Assembly (NCBI RefSeq): GCF_937616625.2
Contig: NC_065574.1
Coordinates: 1,922,001-1,986,000, forward strand
Direction: 5' to 3'
DNA: 64,000 nt
DNA from: Mercurialis annua
Lineage: Eukaryota > Streptophyta > Magnoliopsida > Malpighiales > Euphorbiaceae
Both the position numbers and the translations under genes were made by a program. Position 1 is the first letter of the stretch; every line of letters starts with the position of its first letter. The notes under the pieces were generated by a model. It was not told the origin of the DNA. It was given only the letters and a program-made list of their open reading frames with translations, and made no database searches. Below, in pieces: positions 11,589 through 23,989 of this stretch.

Positions 11589-12091
11589 GGCCCAATGTCT
11601 TAAAAAAATCCCGACTTTTTAACCCCTTTTCAATCATACCCTGACGTTGAAAATTTGTCAATTTTACCCTATTTTGCATTTTTGTGTTTCAATTGTACCC
11701 TGAAAAATTAAATTAACGTCTTTTGCGTTTGGAAATTTGTTTAAAACATTCTCCATGTCTCGCATATATTGATTGTATATTTTTAAAATTTATTTAAATT
11801 TAGTTAAATTAATTAAGAATTTAAATTAGTGTTAATTTGATTATGGTTTTTAGTTAGTTTTTAAAAATAAAGGACTTATTTGTACTTTTTTGAATAAAAA
11901 AGAATTTAATTTCATGTTTAGATTTAATTAATTGAATGATTTCATCATTTAAGTAAAAAAATTAACAAAAATTAAAATATTGGGGTACAATTGAAAACGG
12001 AAAATTCAAAAGTGGGTAAAATTGACAAATTTTCAACGTCGGGTGGAATTGAAAAAAAATTAAAGGTGAGGGGTTTTTGAGTGATTAGGCC
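11589..12091. mobile_element. MULE-type MITE, GGCC family, copy 1
   Basis: A 503-bp element with terminal inverted repeats of about 80 bp (GGCCCAATGTCTTAAAAAAA at the left; the right end mirrors it and ends ATTAGGCC). It is flanked by the 9-bp duplication TTTATAAAA (11580-11588 and 12092-12100), as expected for Mutator-like elements. The interior is AT-rich and non-coding. It is nearly identical to the copy at 60012-60515. Confidence 0.9.
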
Positions 12092-12429
12092 TTTATAAAA
12101 AGCTATCATATATATGACTTATTTGTATATAAACTCTCAACTTTTTATGGGAAAGGCTCAACTTTTCATTTGTTATTTCTATAGCACCTATATATTTTTA
12201 TTTTTATTTTCACCAAACGATATTATTTTGATGGTATTTAATGATTGAGCTATAGAATGTTAAAACATAGAAAATAAAGCTTTTTTATGACAAATTTTAA
12301 ATGTTGTGTTTAAATTACAACGAAAGGTTGAAGTTTTATATGCAAATAATTCTAAGTACATCGCATTTGTGAGGTATATTTGCATGTATATTCTATAGGT
12401 GAAAATATTTAAAAAGAAAATAGATAATA

Positions 12430-14340
12430 TTTTTGAAATTTAAGTATATTTTAAAATATTTTTAAAAATTAAGGGGTTTTATTATATAGTTTTGTCCATT
12501 TCCCATCTTTAAATCCAAGGCTCTAAAACTTCCACGGAATGCTTATAGAATATAGAAAAATATAGGCCTAATTACTTAAAAAAAACTCACCTTAAAACAA
12601 TTTTTCGTTTATACCCTGACCTAGGAAAAAGTTTATTTGTACCCTTTTTTGATTTTTCGTTTTCAATTCGTTTTTAATTGTACCCCAAAATTTCTTTTTT
12701 TGACAATTTAATTAATTATAGGATGAAAATATTAAAAATAATTAAATAGAAGGGTTATATCATCTTTTTTCTATTTGAAAAAATACAAATAAGTTAAAAA
12801 ATAAAGGATTATTTTAAGCTTTTTCTAGATAAAAAAAGTTCAATTTAGTGCTTTAGGGTAGAATTGAAAACAAAAAATCAAAAAAAGGATACAAATGAAC
12901 TTTTTCCTAGGTCATGGTATAAACGAAAAAATATTACAAAGTGGAGGTTTTTTAAGTAATTAAGCCACAATGTATGTAATTTCTATCTATTAGTTATCTC
13001 TAATAGCACATTAAATTATTAATTTGATGTACAAATTCTAGCACATTAAATTATTAATTTGATGTACAAATTCTTTCAAATAGTATTTATATTCAACTTC
13101 CTCTAAAAAACTATTTATATCCAATTCAATTATTTTGTATTTTATTTTTTTAATCTAAATCTGATTCCTGCTTTATTCTGAGTTGGCTCTTATGAGTCTT
13201 GGTTTCACCTTGACTCGAACTAGTCCTTGCTCAGGTCTTAGTTTTGTCTAGATATGCAAATTTAAAAAATATTAGATAATTTTTTTGGGCTTTAAGTATA
13301 TTTTTAAAAATTATGGAGTTCCATTATATAGTTTTGTCATTTTCCCATCTTCAAATCCAAGACTCTAAAACTTCCGCGGAAAGCTTATGGGATATAGACA
13401 ACTACAACATGACCTTTGAGGTTCATGAAGTCACAGAACGACAACTATCCTTTCGTTCTAGTTTTGGGCATTTTGGCATGCTTAATATTCCATGGAATTG
13501 GGAAAATGCTACTTAATCCACTTTTTTTATATCATTTTCAGTGTTCCTCTTACATGATAGTATTTCATTCGTGCAATTCCTTTCTAAAAGTATATATTTC
13601 AAAAACCAACTTTTAATCCCTTCATTTTTTTACTGTCACGTCGGATGGATTAAAATGCAAAAATTATAGTATAACATTACTTGTAAAATTAATACATTTG
13701 AATATGTAAAATTTAATTTATATCCTTTTTGATTATTTTCATAAAATTAATTCTCTGTTTTTCTAACTAGGCAGCATGGACATGGAAAAACGGGAGATTT
13801 AAACACACACACCGCGAAACATTAAGGTATTCAGTTAAAAAAATGATCTTTCGTATCTGAAACATCAAATATTCGAAACATTTTCAAAACAGATAATGTT
13901 AATTGAATGAAATGTTGACGCATTTTGAGTATGAGAAAAGAAAAAGAATTTTGACATAAAATGACCAAAACCTAAATATACCTATAATAGGGTACAATTG
14001 AAAGAAACTTCATAAAAAGTGTAGTACAAGTATTAAGACAACTATAAAAATAATTGTGAAGTGCTCCATATGTGAAAATTTATCATGTTCCTCTAAGGAG
14101 GACATAATTACATATGGTATGTATTTTCTTTCTATTAGCCCATTTCCGATAGCACACTAAATTATCAATTTGGTGGATAATTTTTTTCAAATAGTATATA
14201 TATCCAACTTTATTATTATGTAATTTATTTTTTTACTTTAAATTTGATTCCCGCCTTATTCTAAATCGGCTCTTATGGGTCTTGGTCTCACCTTGACTCG
14301 AACTAGTCCTTGCTCGGATCTTAGTCTTGTCTAGATCTAA
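12430..14340. repeat. Old local duplication with gene-free DNA upstream of the sulfotransferase
   Basis: Two blocks occur twice in the same order. Block A is at about 12430-12560 and 13260-13400 (shared TCCCATCTT, AATCCAAG, CTCTAAAACTTCC). Block B is at about 12970-13255 and 14115-14340 (shared TAGCACA, GATTCC, CCTTGACTCGAACTAGTCCT). Divergence is roughly 10-20 percent. The ~700 bp between A and B of the second copy is absent from the first, which has the MITE there. The small ORFs near 13313-13616 have no recognisable product. 14340-14861 is AT-rich promoter DNA. Confidence 0.65.
12565..12966. mobile_element. Diverged MITE of the GGCC family
   Basis: It begins GGCCTAATTACTTAAAAAAA and ends with the mirror image TTTTTTAAGTAATTAAGCC; inner arms TACCCTGACCTAGG and CCTAGGTCATGGTA also pair. 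About 400 bp, older than the copies at 11589 and 60012, with no clear target duplication. It separates two blocks of an older local duplication. Confidence 0.75.
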
Positions 14341-14861
14341 GCTAGTACTGGCTCGAATCTTGATCCTTCATTGTTCTGAGCTAATTCTAACTCGATCTTC
14401 TGGGTCACTTTGTTTAACTCACAATGTTATTTAGTTGTGTTAATTGTGTTTGACTTGATGTAACTTGATAAATTATTTAAAAAAATTATTATTACCAAGA
14501 TATATAGTTATTATTTTTATTTATTCAATATACTAGTATAGTTTTACCATAATTAAAATAATTTGCCTACAACACAACTGGATAGCACAAATACATAGTG
14601 TTGTTTTAGAATTTTTTATTGAAAAATGAAATTTTATGTCTAAAACGTTTTGAAACATGATATGTTGATTGGATAATGTGTCCGTGTTCTACGCCATACA
14701 ATTATGGAACCGGAAAATATTATTAAAATATTATTTTATATTTTATTTATTCTATCTTATCAACAATTTCTGATTTAAAAGGTAGAGTTGCCAATGTTTC
14801 ATTTCACTTTTACATTGTGATTCAAAATAATTTTTGCGATTATCTACTTACAAATCTTTCC

Positions 14862-15833
14862 ATGGAATCATCTTCATCCTTGAAAAACAGTGATGACATT
14901 TCTGTATCAGAAACAAATCAATTTAAAGAAATCCAACTCTCAAACCTTGAACAGAAGAAAAACTGGTACCCAGCTCAAAACCTCCATTTATTCAAAGGCT
15001 ACTGGTTCGACCCAACCGAGTTACAAGGCCTGATTTCATCTCAAGAACACTTCACACCTCACCCCAACGATATAATCCTCTGCAACTATCCAAAATCCGG
15101 CATGACATGGCTTAAATCGCTGTGTTACGCCATTATGAAAAGAACCCAACTCACCGATTCCACCGCAAATCGTTTACTCACTGAGTTACCCCATAACATC
15201 GTACCATTCCTCGAGACTCCAGTTCATAACGATCTTCCATTATGGGCTACCCACACTCCGTTTAATCTACTTCCAAACTCCATCGTTAAATCTAACTGCA
15301 AAATTATTTACATCTGGCGGAACCCTAAAGATGTATTAATTTCGCTATGGCATTTCATCGCCACAATCGGCGGGTCAGAAACGATTCCGTTAGAAGAAGC
15401 GTTTCAGAAATTTTGCGACGGAGTTTCTGCTTATGGACCGTATTGGGATCATGTACTGGGTTACTGGGAAGCGAGTTTGAAATTTCCTGAGAGAGTGATG
15501 GTTATTAAATATGAAGATCTTCAGGTTGATACGTGCGAGTTGGTGAAGCGAGTTGCTGAGTTCATGGGTTGCGGGTTTTCTGTGGAGGAAGAGAGGAGCG
15601 GGTTAGTGGAGCGAGTTGTGGAGCTGTGTAGTTTTAAAAGTCTGAGTAATTTGGAAGTGAATAAGAGTAAGAAATGTTTTGATATATGGCCGGTTAAATT
15701 TGAGCATCGTGCGTTTTTTAGGAAGGGTGAGGTTGGAGATTGGGAGAATTATTTGACGGCTGAGATGGCTGCCAAGTTGGATGAAATTGCGGGGATGAAG
15801 TTCGGTGGTTCTGGATTAAGCTTTACCAGCTAG
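14862..15833 (+). CDS. Cytosolic sulfotransferase (SOT family)
   Basis: 323 aa, intronless like most plant SOT genes. It should transfer sulfate from PAPS to a small hydroxylated metabolite (flavonoid, hormone or desulfo-glucosinolate class; substrate not predictable). Visible motifs: 5'-phosphosulfate loop YPKSGMTWLK at 76-85, likely catalytic His131 in THTPFNLLP, 3'-phosphate region RNPKDVLISLWHF at 153-165, YEDLQ at 217, and RKGEVGDWENYLT at 287-299. The loop has Met where the family has Thr (KSGTTW), which could affect PAPS binding. The frame is open to 14817, but only through a GTG; the first ATG is at 14862 and matches usual family length. No partner genes lie nearby. Confidence 0.93.
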   Translation: MESSSSLKNSDDISVSETNQFKEIQLSNLEQKKNWYPAQNLHLFKGYWFDPTELQGLISSQEHFTPHPNDIILCNYPKSGMTWLKSLCYAIMKRTQLTDSTANRLLTELPHNIVPFLETPVHNDLPLWATHTPFNLLPNSIVKSNCKIIYIWRNPKDVLISLWHFIATIGGSETIPLEEAFQKFCDGVSAYGPYWDHVLGYWEASLKFPERVMVIKYEDLQVDTCELVKRVAEFMGCGFSVEEERSGLVERVVELCSFKSLSNLEVNKSKKCFDIWPVKFEHRAFFRKGEVGDWENYLTAEMAAKLDEIAGMKFGGSGLSFTS

Positions 15834-15884
15834 CTCTCTTTCTCTCGATATTTGCAAGTTTAATTTCGGAATAATCTATTTACA

Positions 15885-16155
15885 GGTTCCTAAACTATAA
15901 ATATTTTGTTTATCTGATCTTTAAATTTTTTTTTATCTTTATCTGATCCTTTAACTAAATGAAAATGCATTTTCAAATCCTAAATGATAAAAGCAGCGTT
16001 ATTTCGTTATTTTCAAAGATGCAAATTGTTACCCTAAACGGCGTCGTTTTTATTAGTCAGCAAAATGATTTTTTACTAAGTTGAAGGACCAGATTAGAAC
16101 AAAAAATAGAGTAAGAACCAGATAAATAAAACACGTATAGTTTAAAGACGTGAAA
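15885..16155. repeat. Probable foldback MITE after the sulfotransferase; gene-free DNA to 17585
   Basis: The left arm (TTCCTAAACTATAAATATTTTG, then TTTATCTGATC) and right arm (GAACCAGATAAATAAAACA, TATAGTTTAAAG) are inverted relatives around a GGCGTCGTTTTTATT interior. No target duplication was defined. From 16156 to 17585 there is no gene. A block at about 16850-17180 recurs diverged near 26095-26260 and 27490-27580. About 17225-17345 looks like a remnant of the tracts found in the GGCC MITEs. Confidence 0.5.
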
Positions 16156-17585
16156 ATGAGTTCTTTTATTTAATTTATATGTTTATTAAGGTTTAATACT
16201 CTATGAATCACTAAAAGTTTAAGTTATTTCAAAAATAATACTACTTATTAATTTACTTCTTTAAATTCAACAAACTTTCGATTTTATTTCATTAAAGTTT
16301 ATCGATCTAATTTTGCTGATTTATCAAAATTTAAATTGAGAATATTGTTGGTTTCACCACATATTTTATTAGATAAGAATTAATCTGATTTTTTAATTTG
16401 TAACTTGCAATCAAGTAACTGAGGCTCAACTATTTTAATCAATCAAATCTAACCTCTATAAAACCAGATCGAATAACTCCTTCAAACATATACGATTTGT
16501 TCATCACACAGGCTTTATTCAAATAGGGAGTTATTTGACATGAGGTTAGAGAGTTTAGAATCTATTTGATTAAAGTGGATGTCTCGATAATAATGAGTTA
16601 TTTGGCTTCGAGTCACAAGTTTAGAGAACGAATTGATATTTTGCTCGTATTTTATTTAAAAATTAATACTAGCCTTGTTGACATGTAATTGAATTGTGGG
16701 CTTGAAGAGTATTATCTAAATATTTTAACTTAAATGACTGTATCAGCAAAATTAAATTGGAAATAATTTTTTGAAATAAAAATTGAAATTTGATTGTCTT
16801 AAATAAATCAATTTATGTTTAGTATTGTTTTCGAAATAACTAACAAATTTAGTAACCCACATTGTATTTGACCTGTTTATTAAAATGCTAAGTTCTTATA
16901 TGTTTGTTCTTTATTTGAAATAAAGATCTGAATGTTCTTCAACATCATAAAATTTGTTATCTATATTGGATTAATAATGAATCTCTCTCGCATGAATTTT
17001 GATTTTTGAGTCTAGGCAATAATACGGGACTGGAGGAATATAATTGATTTTGAATAAGATAATATTTCGAGTGTAATATTTACATTCTGAATTTTTTTAT
17101 TGAATGTTGGGCTACTGAATATTGGAGCCTTAAAAAATCATAATTCGTATTATAAATAATATTGTTTTTCCTAATTATTATATTAAGTACTATGTTAAAA
17201 CATAAATTATTAATTTGAATTTTTGTCAAATGGAAAAAAAGTCAATTTGATGGTTAAAACCGAAAGTGTGGAATTGGACGATTTTACAACGTGAGGGTGA
17301 AATCAAAAAGGGGTTAAAAAGTGAAAGGGTTTTAAGACATTAAGTCTAAATAAAATAAATTGGTATAAATGAATTGAATAAAATTGTATTAATTAATCAC
17401 CAAACATTTTGGCGCCAAAACGGATGAGGTGTGCACCATTTTACTGTACGATCGGTTGCATGTGAGCTAATACAATTAGGAGCGGTTACTGAATCTTTCT
17501 GTTTATAAGAAAGAGTGAGACGAGTTAACAAAAATCTCACAACTCACAGTAACAAAAATCTCACAATAACCAAACCTGAGAGAAC

Positions 17586-19103
17586 ATGAAGATTATAAGA
17601 CTCTTCTCAATCATGGTAAGTCTTTTGCATTGCATTGTAGATTATTATTTAGCTGTTGAAATTCGTGAAAATGAATTTAATTTCTTGTAGATTAATATCA
17701 AATGGTTTCTTTAAATTTTGTGTTTAGAATGATAAAGAACAACCTTGTGATGATAACCATACTGAATCACATCGGCCTTGTGATGATCATTATACTGAAT
17801 TGGTAAGTGTAATTCTTTACATTTTCTGTGTTTCTTTACATGTTACAATTTCTTGAATGATCTTTCTTTTTAATTTCTTGAAATCTAAATGGTTTCTTTA
17901 AATTTTGTGTTTAGAATGATGAAGAACAACCTTGTGATGAAGACCATACTGAATCGGATAAGCCTTGTGATGAATCGGTAAGTGTTTCTTTAATTTTTCT
18001 TGAATGATCTTTCTTTTTAATTTCTTGGATGCTAAATGGTTTCTTTAAATTATATATTTAGAATGATAAAGAACAACCTTGTGATGATGACCACGCTGAA
18101 TCAGATCGGCTTTGTGATAATCACCGTACTGAATTGGTAAGTGTTCTTTAATTTTTCTGTGTTTCTTTACATTTACAATTTCTTGAATGATCTTTCTTTT
18201 TAATTTCTTGAATGCTAAATGGTTTTTCTAAATTTTAATTTATAGAATGATAAAGAACAATCTTGTGATGATAACCATACTAAATCGGATCGGCCTTGTG
18301 ATGCTCACCATACTGAATCGGTAAGTGTTATTGTTTTAAATGTTCTGTATTTCTTTAAAATGAAGCACATCGTGTAACAATTTCTTGAATAGTCTTTCTT
18401 TTTAATTTCTTGAATGCTAAATGGTTTCTTTAAATTTTATATTTAGAATGATAAAGAGCAATCTTGTGATGATGACCATACTAAATCGGATCGGCCTTGT
18501 GATGAATCGGTAAGTGTTCTTTAAACTTATCTTTTGTTTCATATTAGTTTGACTTTATTTCCATGTCATGAGCAAGATTTACATTTAGAGTGTTGAAAAT
18601 AAAGAATCTAATGCATGGAAGATTTACATTTAGAGTGTTGAAAATAAAGAATTTAATTTCTTTTGAATTAATCTTTATATCTTAATTTTGACAAACACCA
18701 AATCAAATTTTGCATTCAGAATAATAAAGAGGAGCCTTGTGGTGGAGATGACAATAAAAGGAATACTAATACGGTAAGTTACAGTTTATATGTTTCTTTA
18801 AATTTATATTTTTTGATTTTAATTGAAATTTTGTTTTAAACTAAGCAGAAAAGGAAAGGAGGGACGGGTCGGGGTCTGCCATATCAGCGTAGGCCTTATT
18901 CGGGAGGAAGATGCACACACACGAACTGCATCTTTTACTTCTATTCGTTCAGCAGCATGACATACCAGTTTGACGGAACTCCTCCCCTTCATACAAATGC
19001 GGGTGACATAGAGCACAGTCATCCAACGCCTCATGTGAACCGGCAGGCCAAAAAGCATTTTTTTCAGCAGATAGTTCGCAGCCACCGCCACCGTTGTTTG
19101 TAG
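17586..19103 (+). CDS. Unrecognised gene of tandemly duplicated phase-0 exon cassettes
   Basis: Eight exons: 17586-17615, 17728-17802, 17915-17977, 18062-18136, 18246-18320, 18447-18509, 18720-18773, 18849-19103. All introns are GT-AG and phase 0; the product is 229 aa. Exons 2-6 encode near copies of one acidic cassette of 25 or 21 aa (for example NDKEQPCDDNHTES, then DRPCDDHYTEL), each with C-x10-C; exon 7 (NNKEEPC) is a diverged, shortened copy. The flanking introns are also copies, so whole exon-intron units were duplicated. The last exon (85 codons) is basic and contains GGRCTHTNCIFYFYSFSS, DIEHSHPTPHVNRQ and ends SHRHRCL. The 10-aa first exon (MKIIRLFSIM) is too short for a convincing signal peptide. 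The final acceptor is an AAGCAG pair that could add one Gln. I recognise no family. Intact frame and consistent splice sites through eight exons make expression plausible. Confidence 0.7.
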
Positions 19104-20613
19104 ATGAGAATTGGTTTCATTTGAGTTGATTTACATCATGGACCATATATGTCATTAGTTTAATTGAAGTCTGTCGATATTGTTTACATCACCATGTGAT
19201 TAGTTTGTAGGATTGATATCGTTATTTTGTTTGGGAATGTGGAACTGATACATTTGTATTTGTTGACGAACAATTTCGCACCCATTCAAACCAAAGCAAT
19301 CGATTGTTTGTGGTTACTTTGATTGAAAATTAGATGTCCACTTTAAAGAAATAGGACTCAGACAGGGTTGATTAGTTTTAGCTTGCTGATTTCAGACTCC
19401 TAAGAAGGTTTGCTTGCTGCTTTAGGGAGATAACACCCGAAGCTGAGTACATAATTTCCGCAAGCTATCTAAGCGGGAGAGGAGGCTTGTTCCCCACGAG
19501 CTTATTGAGACCACTCCCATTTGGGATCGCAAAGGCAGAGGTGGTGATCGTGAACCAGCTCGCATGGCAGCTTGAGGTCACCTTCCTTTTTACATTGCAG
19601 AGAACTATTGTTTTGTAGTTTAGTAGTTGCAGAATTACAAAGGCCAAAGTGCTTGTTTTATGTTAGCTAACTAATGGACATGGTCTCTGAAATCCTTCTA
19701 TATTCTGAAGCTTCCAATACAAACTATGCTTTACAAGCTGTTTCCAATCAACTCAATTTCCATTACAAACACATTATTCTATGATACATCGTGGGAAAGA
19801 CATTCTCAAACATGTAAATTGATCTAGTTTGGAACACCTGCAGTATCAGGCAATATGAGGCCTCCCAACGCCCGGCGGAGATTTAGGGATACTCTGTCAG
19901 AGTGGTGGAAACAATTTGTTGAGCCACGACTTTAGTAGATTATAGGGCGTTCCCTCAACAAGTTCTCATAACTATTCTGTGTTCAACAAAGTAAACAGTC
20001 AAAACCCTAAAGCATGGTTCAATAATAGTTATTTTCCAACAACAATGTCAATGTAATAACAAAAAGAGCAAAGAGTTGTATGGACTTTTGCGTTAGAGTC
20101 GATTAACTCACATATAGTCAATTAAGGACAATACTATCTATTTTCCCAAATTGTACAAAATAAATGCACGACGATTAAACTAAAAATAAAAATATTCTCC
20201 CTCATAAAATCATGGCAAGACAAAATTTAGGATAGAAATAAACGAAATTTAACAACCTAAACATCAACAACTATCCGATAGCGTATGTAGAAACATGAAT
20301 ATTCCAGACGAAAACAAAGAAAAAGGTCTCAATAGTTCAGGCAAAACGCATCTTTCAGCTCAATTATTTCGGAGTAGAGTCCAACTGATGCATTTGTTGG
20401 AAATGCAGTCCCTGAATACAATACAAATTATGCTTTCAAAGCTGCTTATTCATTTTGCAGCAAGTTTAACAAATATAAAGAGAGCTAAGTAAATTAAAAT
20501 GTAAAAAAATTAAGAGAAAAAAAAACATTTCCATTTTTCAATGAGAATAAATATAAGTTCAGTGACATAAATGACTTTAGTAAAACAAAATAATGTAAAG
20601 GATAGTAATAAAC
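19104..20613. other. Gene-poor stretch
   Basis: No gene is supported here. About 19160-19330, after the cassette gene, recurs near 23990-24140. A plus-strand open stretch at about 19480-19574 (reads KRERRLVPHELIETT) lacks an identifiable start. A minus-strand stretch 19824-19891, preceded by AG and ending in TAG, is in the right phase to be a last exon of the gene at 20614-23806, but its sequence does not support that family. Two short similar motifs (AATACAAAYTATGCTTT near 19720 and 20415) suggest a small repeat. Confidence 0.4.
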
Positions 20614-23600
20614 CTTTGATTATCGTCTCAAGGAACTTCTCGGCCTTCAAAATTTCATCTCCTACATCATAAACAAGTAACAGCTACTCAAGGCATCCAA
20701 CACATGTTGCAGAGGCAACAAGAAAAGGAAAAAAACGGAAGAAACTTAGTATTTATAATATAAATGGAAGAGAAGTTAAGTTACTTATCTGTTATAGAAA
20801 TTGACAAAACAATTAACGGTCAGATTGGATGTATAGATCCAGCTTTTTGAATGTAAAATTTATACTACACTATGCGTGGATGGATAGTAACATAGTACCG
20901 TTTCTTCAGCTAGTAACATTGTCTTAGCAAAGACCCACTCATGATCTGTGCAGAAATCCAGTGAATATATATGTGCGGGTAGGGTCACCAATTACCATGA
21001 GCTGAAATCAAAGGACTCAACAATGCTTTATTATGTCGAACCAAGTCCTGAATCCAATACCACATTCGCGAGCCACTCAATCTAACAGCTCATAACTTAA
21101 TCTTGCAGCACCCCTAATATTTGGTCTTTAAGCATTGATTGCTAAATATGTTTAGCTTCTAGTAACTACATTTCTTCAAATGGCCAATGTCGCATACCTC
21201 TACTGATTAAAATATGATAAGCATGTAACAATTCATTTTCATTTTTCAAAACTATAACATAATGAATTCTTCTGAAAATATGGCGTATTGCAAAAATACT
21301 TTGTTTACCAACAGTAGAGAATTCAATATAAAAACAGTAAACACTGGTGTCCAGTAATGTTTTATACTAACATTGTCATGACCTTGATTCAAGCATCTAT
21401 TATGTTCATGTGGACTTTAATCTAATTTCGTAAAACCTCGAAGGTTGTTGGCCAAGTTTGGCTCCAGGTGAGCAGCTTGACATTAGTCAAAGCATTCACT
21501 CGACTGAAACATATGGATAAGTCATACCAAATTATGGGTCATCTGACAATTATTCAACCCTCCAAACGACTTCAGCTTCTAATAACATTACCCAAAACAA
21601 ACTTTAAAAAATAAAATTTAGTAAAAGCATCAAGCCCACTAAACTGATTTCACACATTTGCTGGATCAAGACATGCTAACCACACAGAAACTTTGTTAAT
21701 TTTTTATAATGTACGTTCTAATAATATACACTACCAAGTACAGAAAGAATTTTACCTCTCTTTGCATAACTACGTTTTGGGAGAATCTCAGAAGCATAGA
21801 GCTGCAAAACCTTTTGTAGCATTGCTACAAGTCCAGGTTTACCCCCATCTTCTACTGCCTGCTAACAGTGGAAAGAATACACTTTTTCAATTCTTTCTTC
21901 CCGAGTACAACTAGATACCGCAAATTGCAAAATTCAAATATAGTTTAACATACTCTTTTTAACTAGCACGCCTCATTGTTCTTTAAAAATATTAGAAAGA
22001 CAACCTTTCGATCCGGTTCCTACTACTTCACCATTTTCCTTTTGCCCTTTCTGTGGAAATGAGATATTCTTATAAGAGATAACGCAGGCGTGCTAAACAT
22101 TACAGATAATTCTCCAACAGCCAATATAATATGAATGTAAACGGCGCTTTTGTACGAAATACTAATCAATTTATAAGCTTTAGTCTTTCATTTTTCAAAA
22201 CAAAATAATAATTTTTCCTATATCTCTTCTGTCTAAGTTCAGTGGTTCTCTCTATCCCTTTCTTAAGGCTTCATCTAAATAAATGATTAAACTACATAGA
22301 GCATTACATAAGCTAGTTAGAATGAAATAATATGCAAATTACATATTTAACTATGGGGGAACTGAAAACTGATATATATGTAAAGGACATTTCTTAATTG
22401 TTTGGTTTCCTTTTTTTATTTTTATTATTATTATAACTTTCCTTTTGTGTGTGAGAGGGAGAGAAGTACTTTAGTCTTGTGGAAAAGCGAATCCATAATG
22501 CTCATTACCAATCCAGCCAATTCCTCACAATCTTTCTGAAAATGGGTACCAAAACAAAGAATTTGAAATGTAAGGATCAGAAAGAGGTCACTATCGGATA
22601 GATTAATAAGAATTAATGAATGAAATTGACCGAGTCGAAAACCATGCTTTATCATCCTCTGATTTGCAGGTATCAGATCTTGCTGCAAGTCGTATCCAAA
22701 AACTAGCATCGAAAGCAAGGACATTTCGGACCACAAGCTTCTGAAGCTGTTCAAATGAGGGAGATTATATACAACAAGAATGAGTTCATTGAAAATTAAA
22801 ATAAATCATTATGCTGCAAATTCAATTACCAATAGTTCTTAGTTTATCAATATCCAGATGATTGATAACTGATAACTAATATGCAAGTCGAAAACTCTGT
22901 TGCTTAAAGCATCCAAGATACAAATGCTACCTTAAAGTTTACTTTATAGTAAGACAAATAAACTATTATTACTCTTAAACCATCAGTATTATCCCCTAAA
23001 TGAACAAATTAAACTAGGTACAAACAAACCATAAAAAATTGAAAATAGCAAGTAATGCTTGCTGACTTGCTGTAAAATATGCAATTCCAAAAGCTAACAT
23101 AAAAGAATGTCCCATTTGGATATTTTACTTAATTACTTCTCCTGGACTTGCATCCCTAAGGGTATCGATCAGCCTATCAACTTCCACAGTCTTTTTAAAT
23201 GACGACTCAGCGTCGTGACTGACTGCACAGATCAAACTTCTCCTGTTTTATTTGAGACCCAAATAACACCATTTTACAATCAATAGCTTCATTATCAGAT
23301 ACAAAACATGCAACAAAAGTAAAACCCTAAATTCTGTTCAAAATTAGATATAATGAAAAATAAGATCAAAAAAATAAGTTACCTCCTCTTTAATTGCGTA
23401 GACATGGGCGTAAGACTGAGGTGGTTAAGTTTGTTAAAGGTGAAGCACCTGATTTTCCATTCTTGCAGTTGGAGCAGCAGCAAATTCTGTGTTAATTAAT
23501 ACATGTAAAAAAAATTAAACAAAAAAAAAGTTACATTTACAAAATTAAGCAACAACTGAACTGATTTTTGCATACAATAACTCAATGTGAAACAATCAAT

Positions 23601-23806
23601 TAGGGTTTGGGACTGAATGAACGAAACAAAAATTCCATAAATGAAAAAAAAAAGACGCTCAAGATCCGCATTGATAAAAATTACATATATTTACAAAATT
23701 AATCACTCACCTGATTATGATTATTATTAGTAGTAGTAGGACTATTACGGTGAGTAGAGGAGGAAATGAAGTGAAGGGGGAGAGATTTAGGAAATAGTGA
23801 AGCCAT
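20614..23806 (-). pseudogene. Decayed or truncated gene for a plant chloroplast-targeted protein of unknown function
   Basis: Minus-strand exons in order: 23711-23806, 23383-23486, 23137-23242, 22648-22746, 22470-22535, 22005-22050, 21756-21851, 20614-20661. They stay in one frame. The N-terminus (MASLFPKSLPLHF, Ser/Thr/Asn-rich) looks like a plastid transit peptide. The body reads TVEVDRLIDTLRDASPGE, LVVRNVLAFDASFWIRLAAR, KDCEELAGLVMSIMDSL, DGGKPGLVAMLQKVLQLYAS, ILKAEKFLETIIK. I recall this as a conserved plant-specific plastid family, with low certainty on any name. Signs of decay: exon 4 would need a GC donor (GCATGG) because the next GT (8 nt on) causes a stop at the junction; the segment normally between the KDCEELA exon and the DKPGLVAML exon is replaced by 15 unrelated codons; and the C-terminal part after FLETIIK is not found. 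It could instead be a functional divergent gene. Confidence 0.55.
23654..23680 (+). repeat. 27-bp fragment of the neighbouring F-box gene in an intron
   Basis: GACGCTCAAGATCCGCATTG and the next seven bases match 24484-24510, inside the F-box coding sequence, with one mismatch (CCG for CTG). It lies in the first intron of the minus-strand gene. Confidence 0.7.
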
Positions 23807-23989
23807 TAATGGTGCTGTTTTTAAAAGAAAATGGCGGGAGAGGCTTAACTAGCTATAATTAATTAATAATGACCGTTCAATTTTGAGCAAATTATTTTAA
23901 AGCTCCTTATAATTAACAATTTGGTATCGGTATTGACTTTCGAACAATTTGGTACCCCACTTTCAATTATGTTAATGATTTAGTATCTC

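Noticed and set aside
14817..14861. Upstream extension of the sulfotransferase
   Set aside because: The frame there begins at GTG, not ATG, and adds residues not seen in the family.
19465..19647. Coding exon on either strand (plus-strand KRERRLVPHELIETT; minus-strand 60-aa ORF)
   Set aside because: Both strands are open over a short distance, and no start, partner exon or family was recognised.
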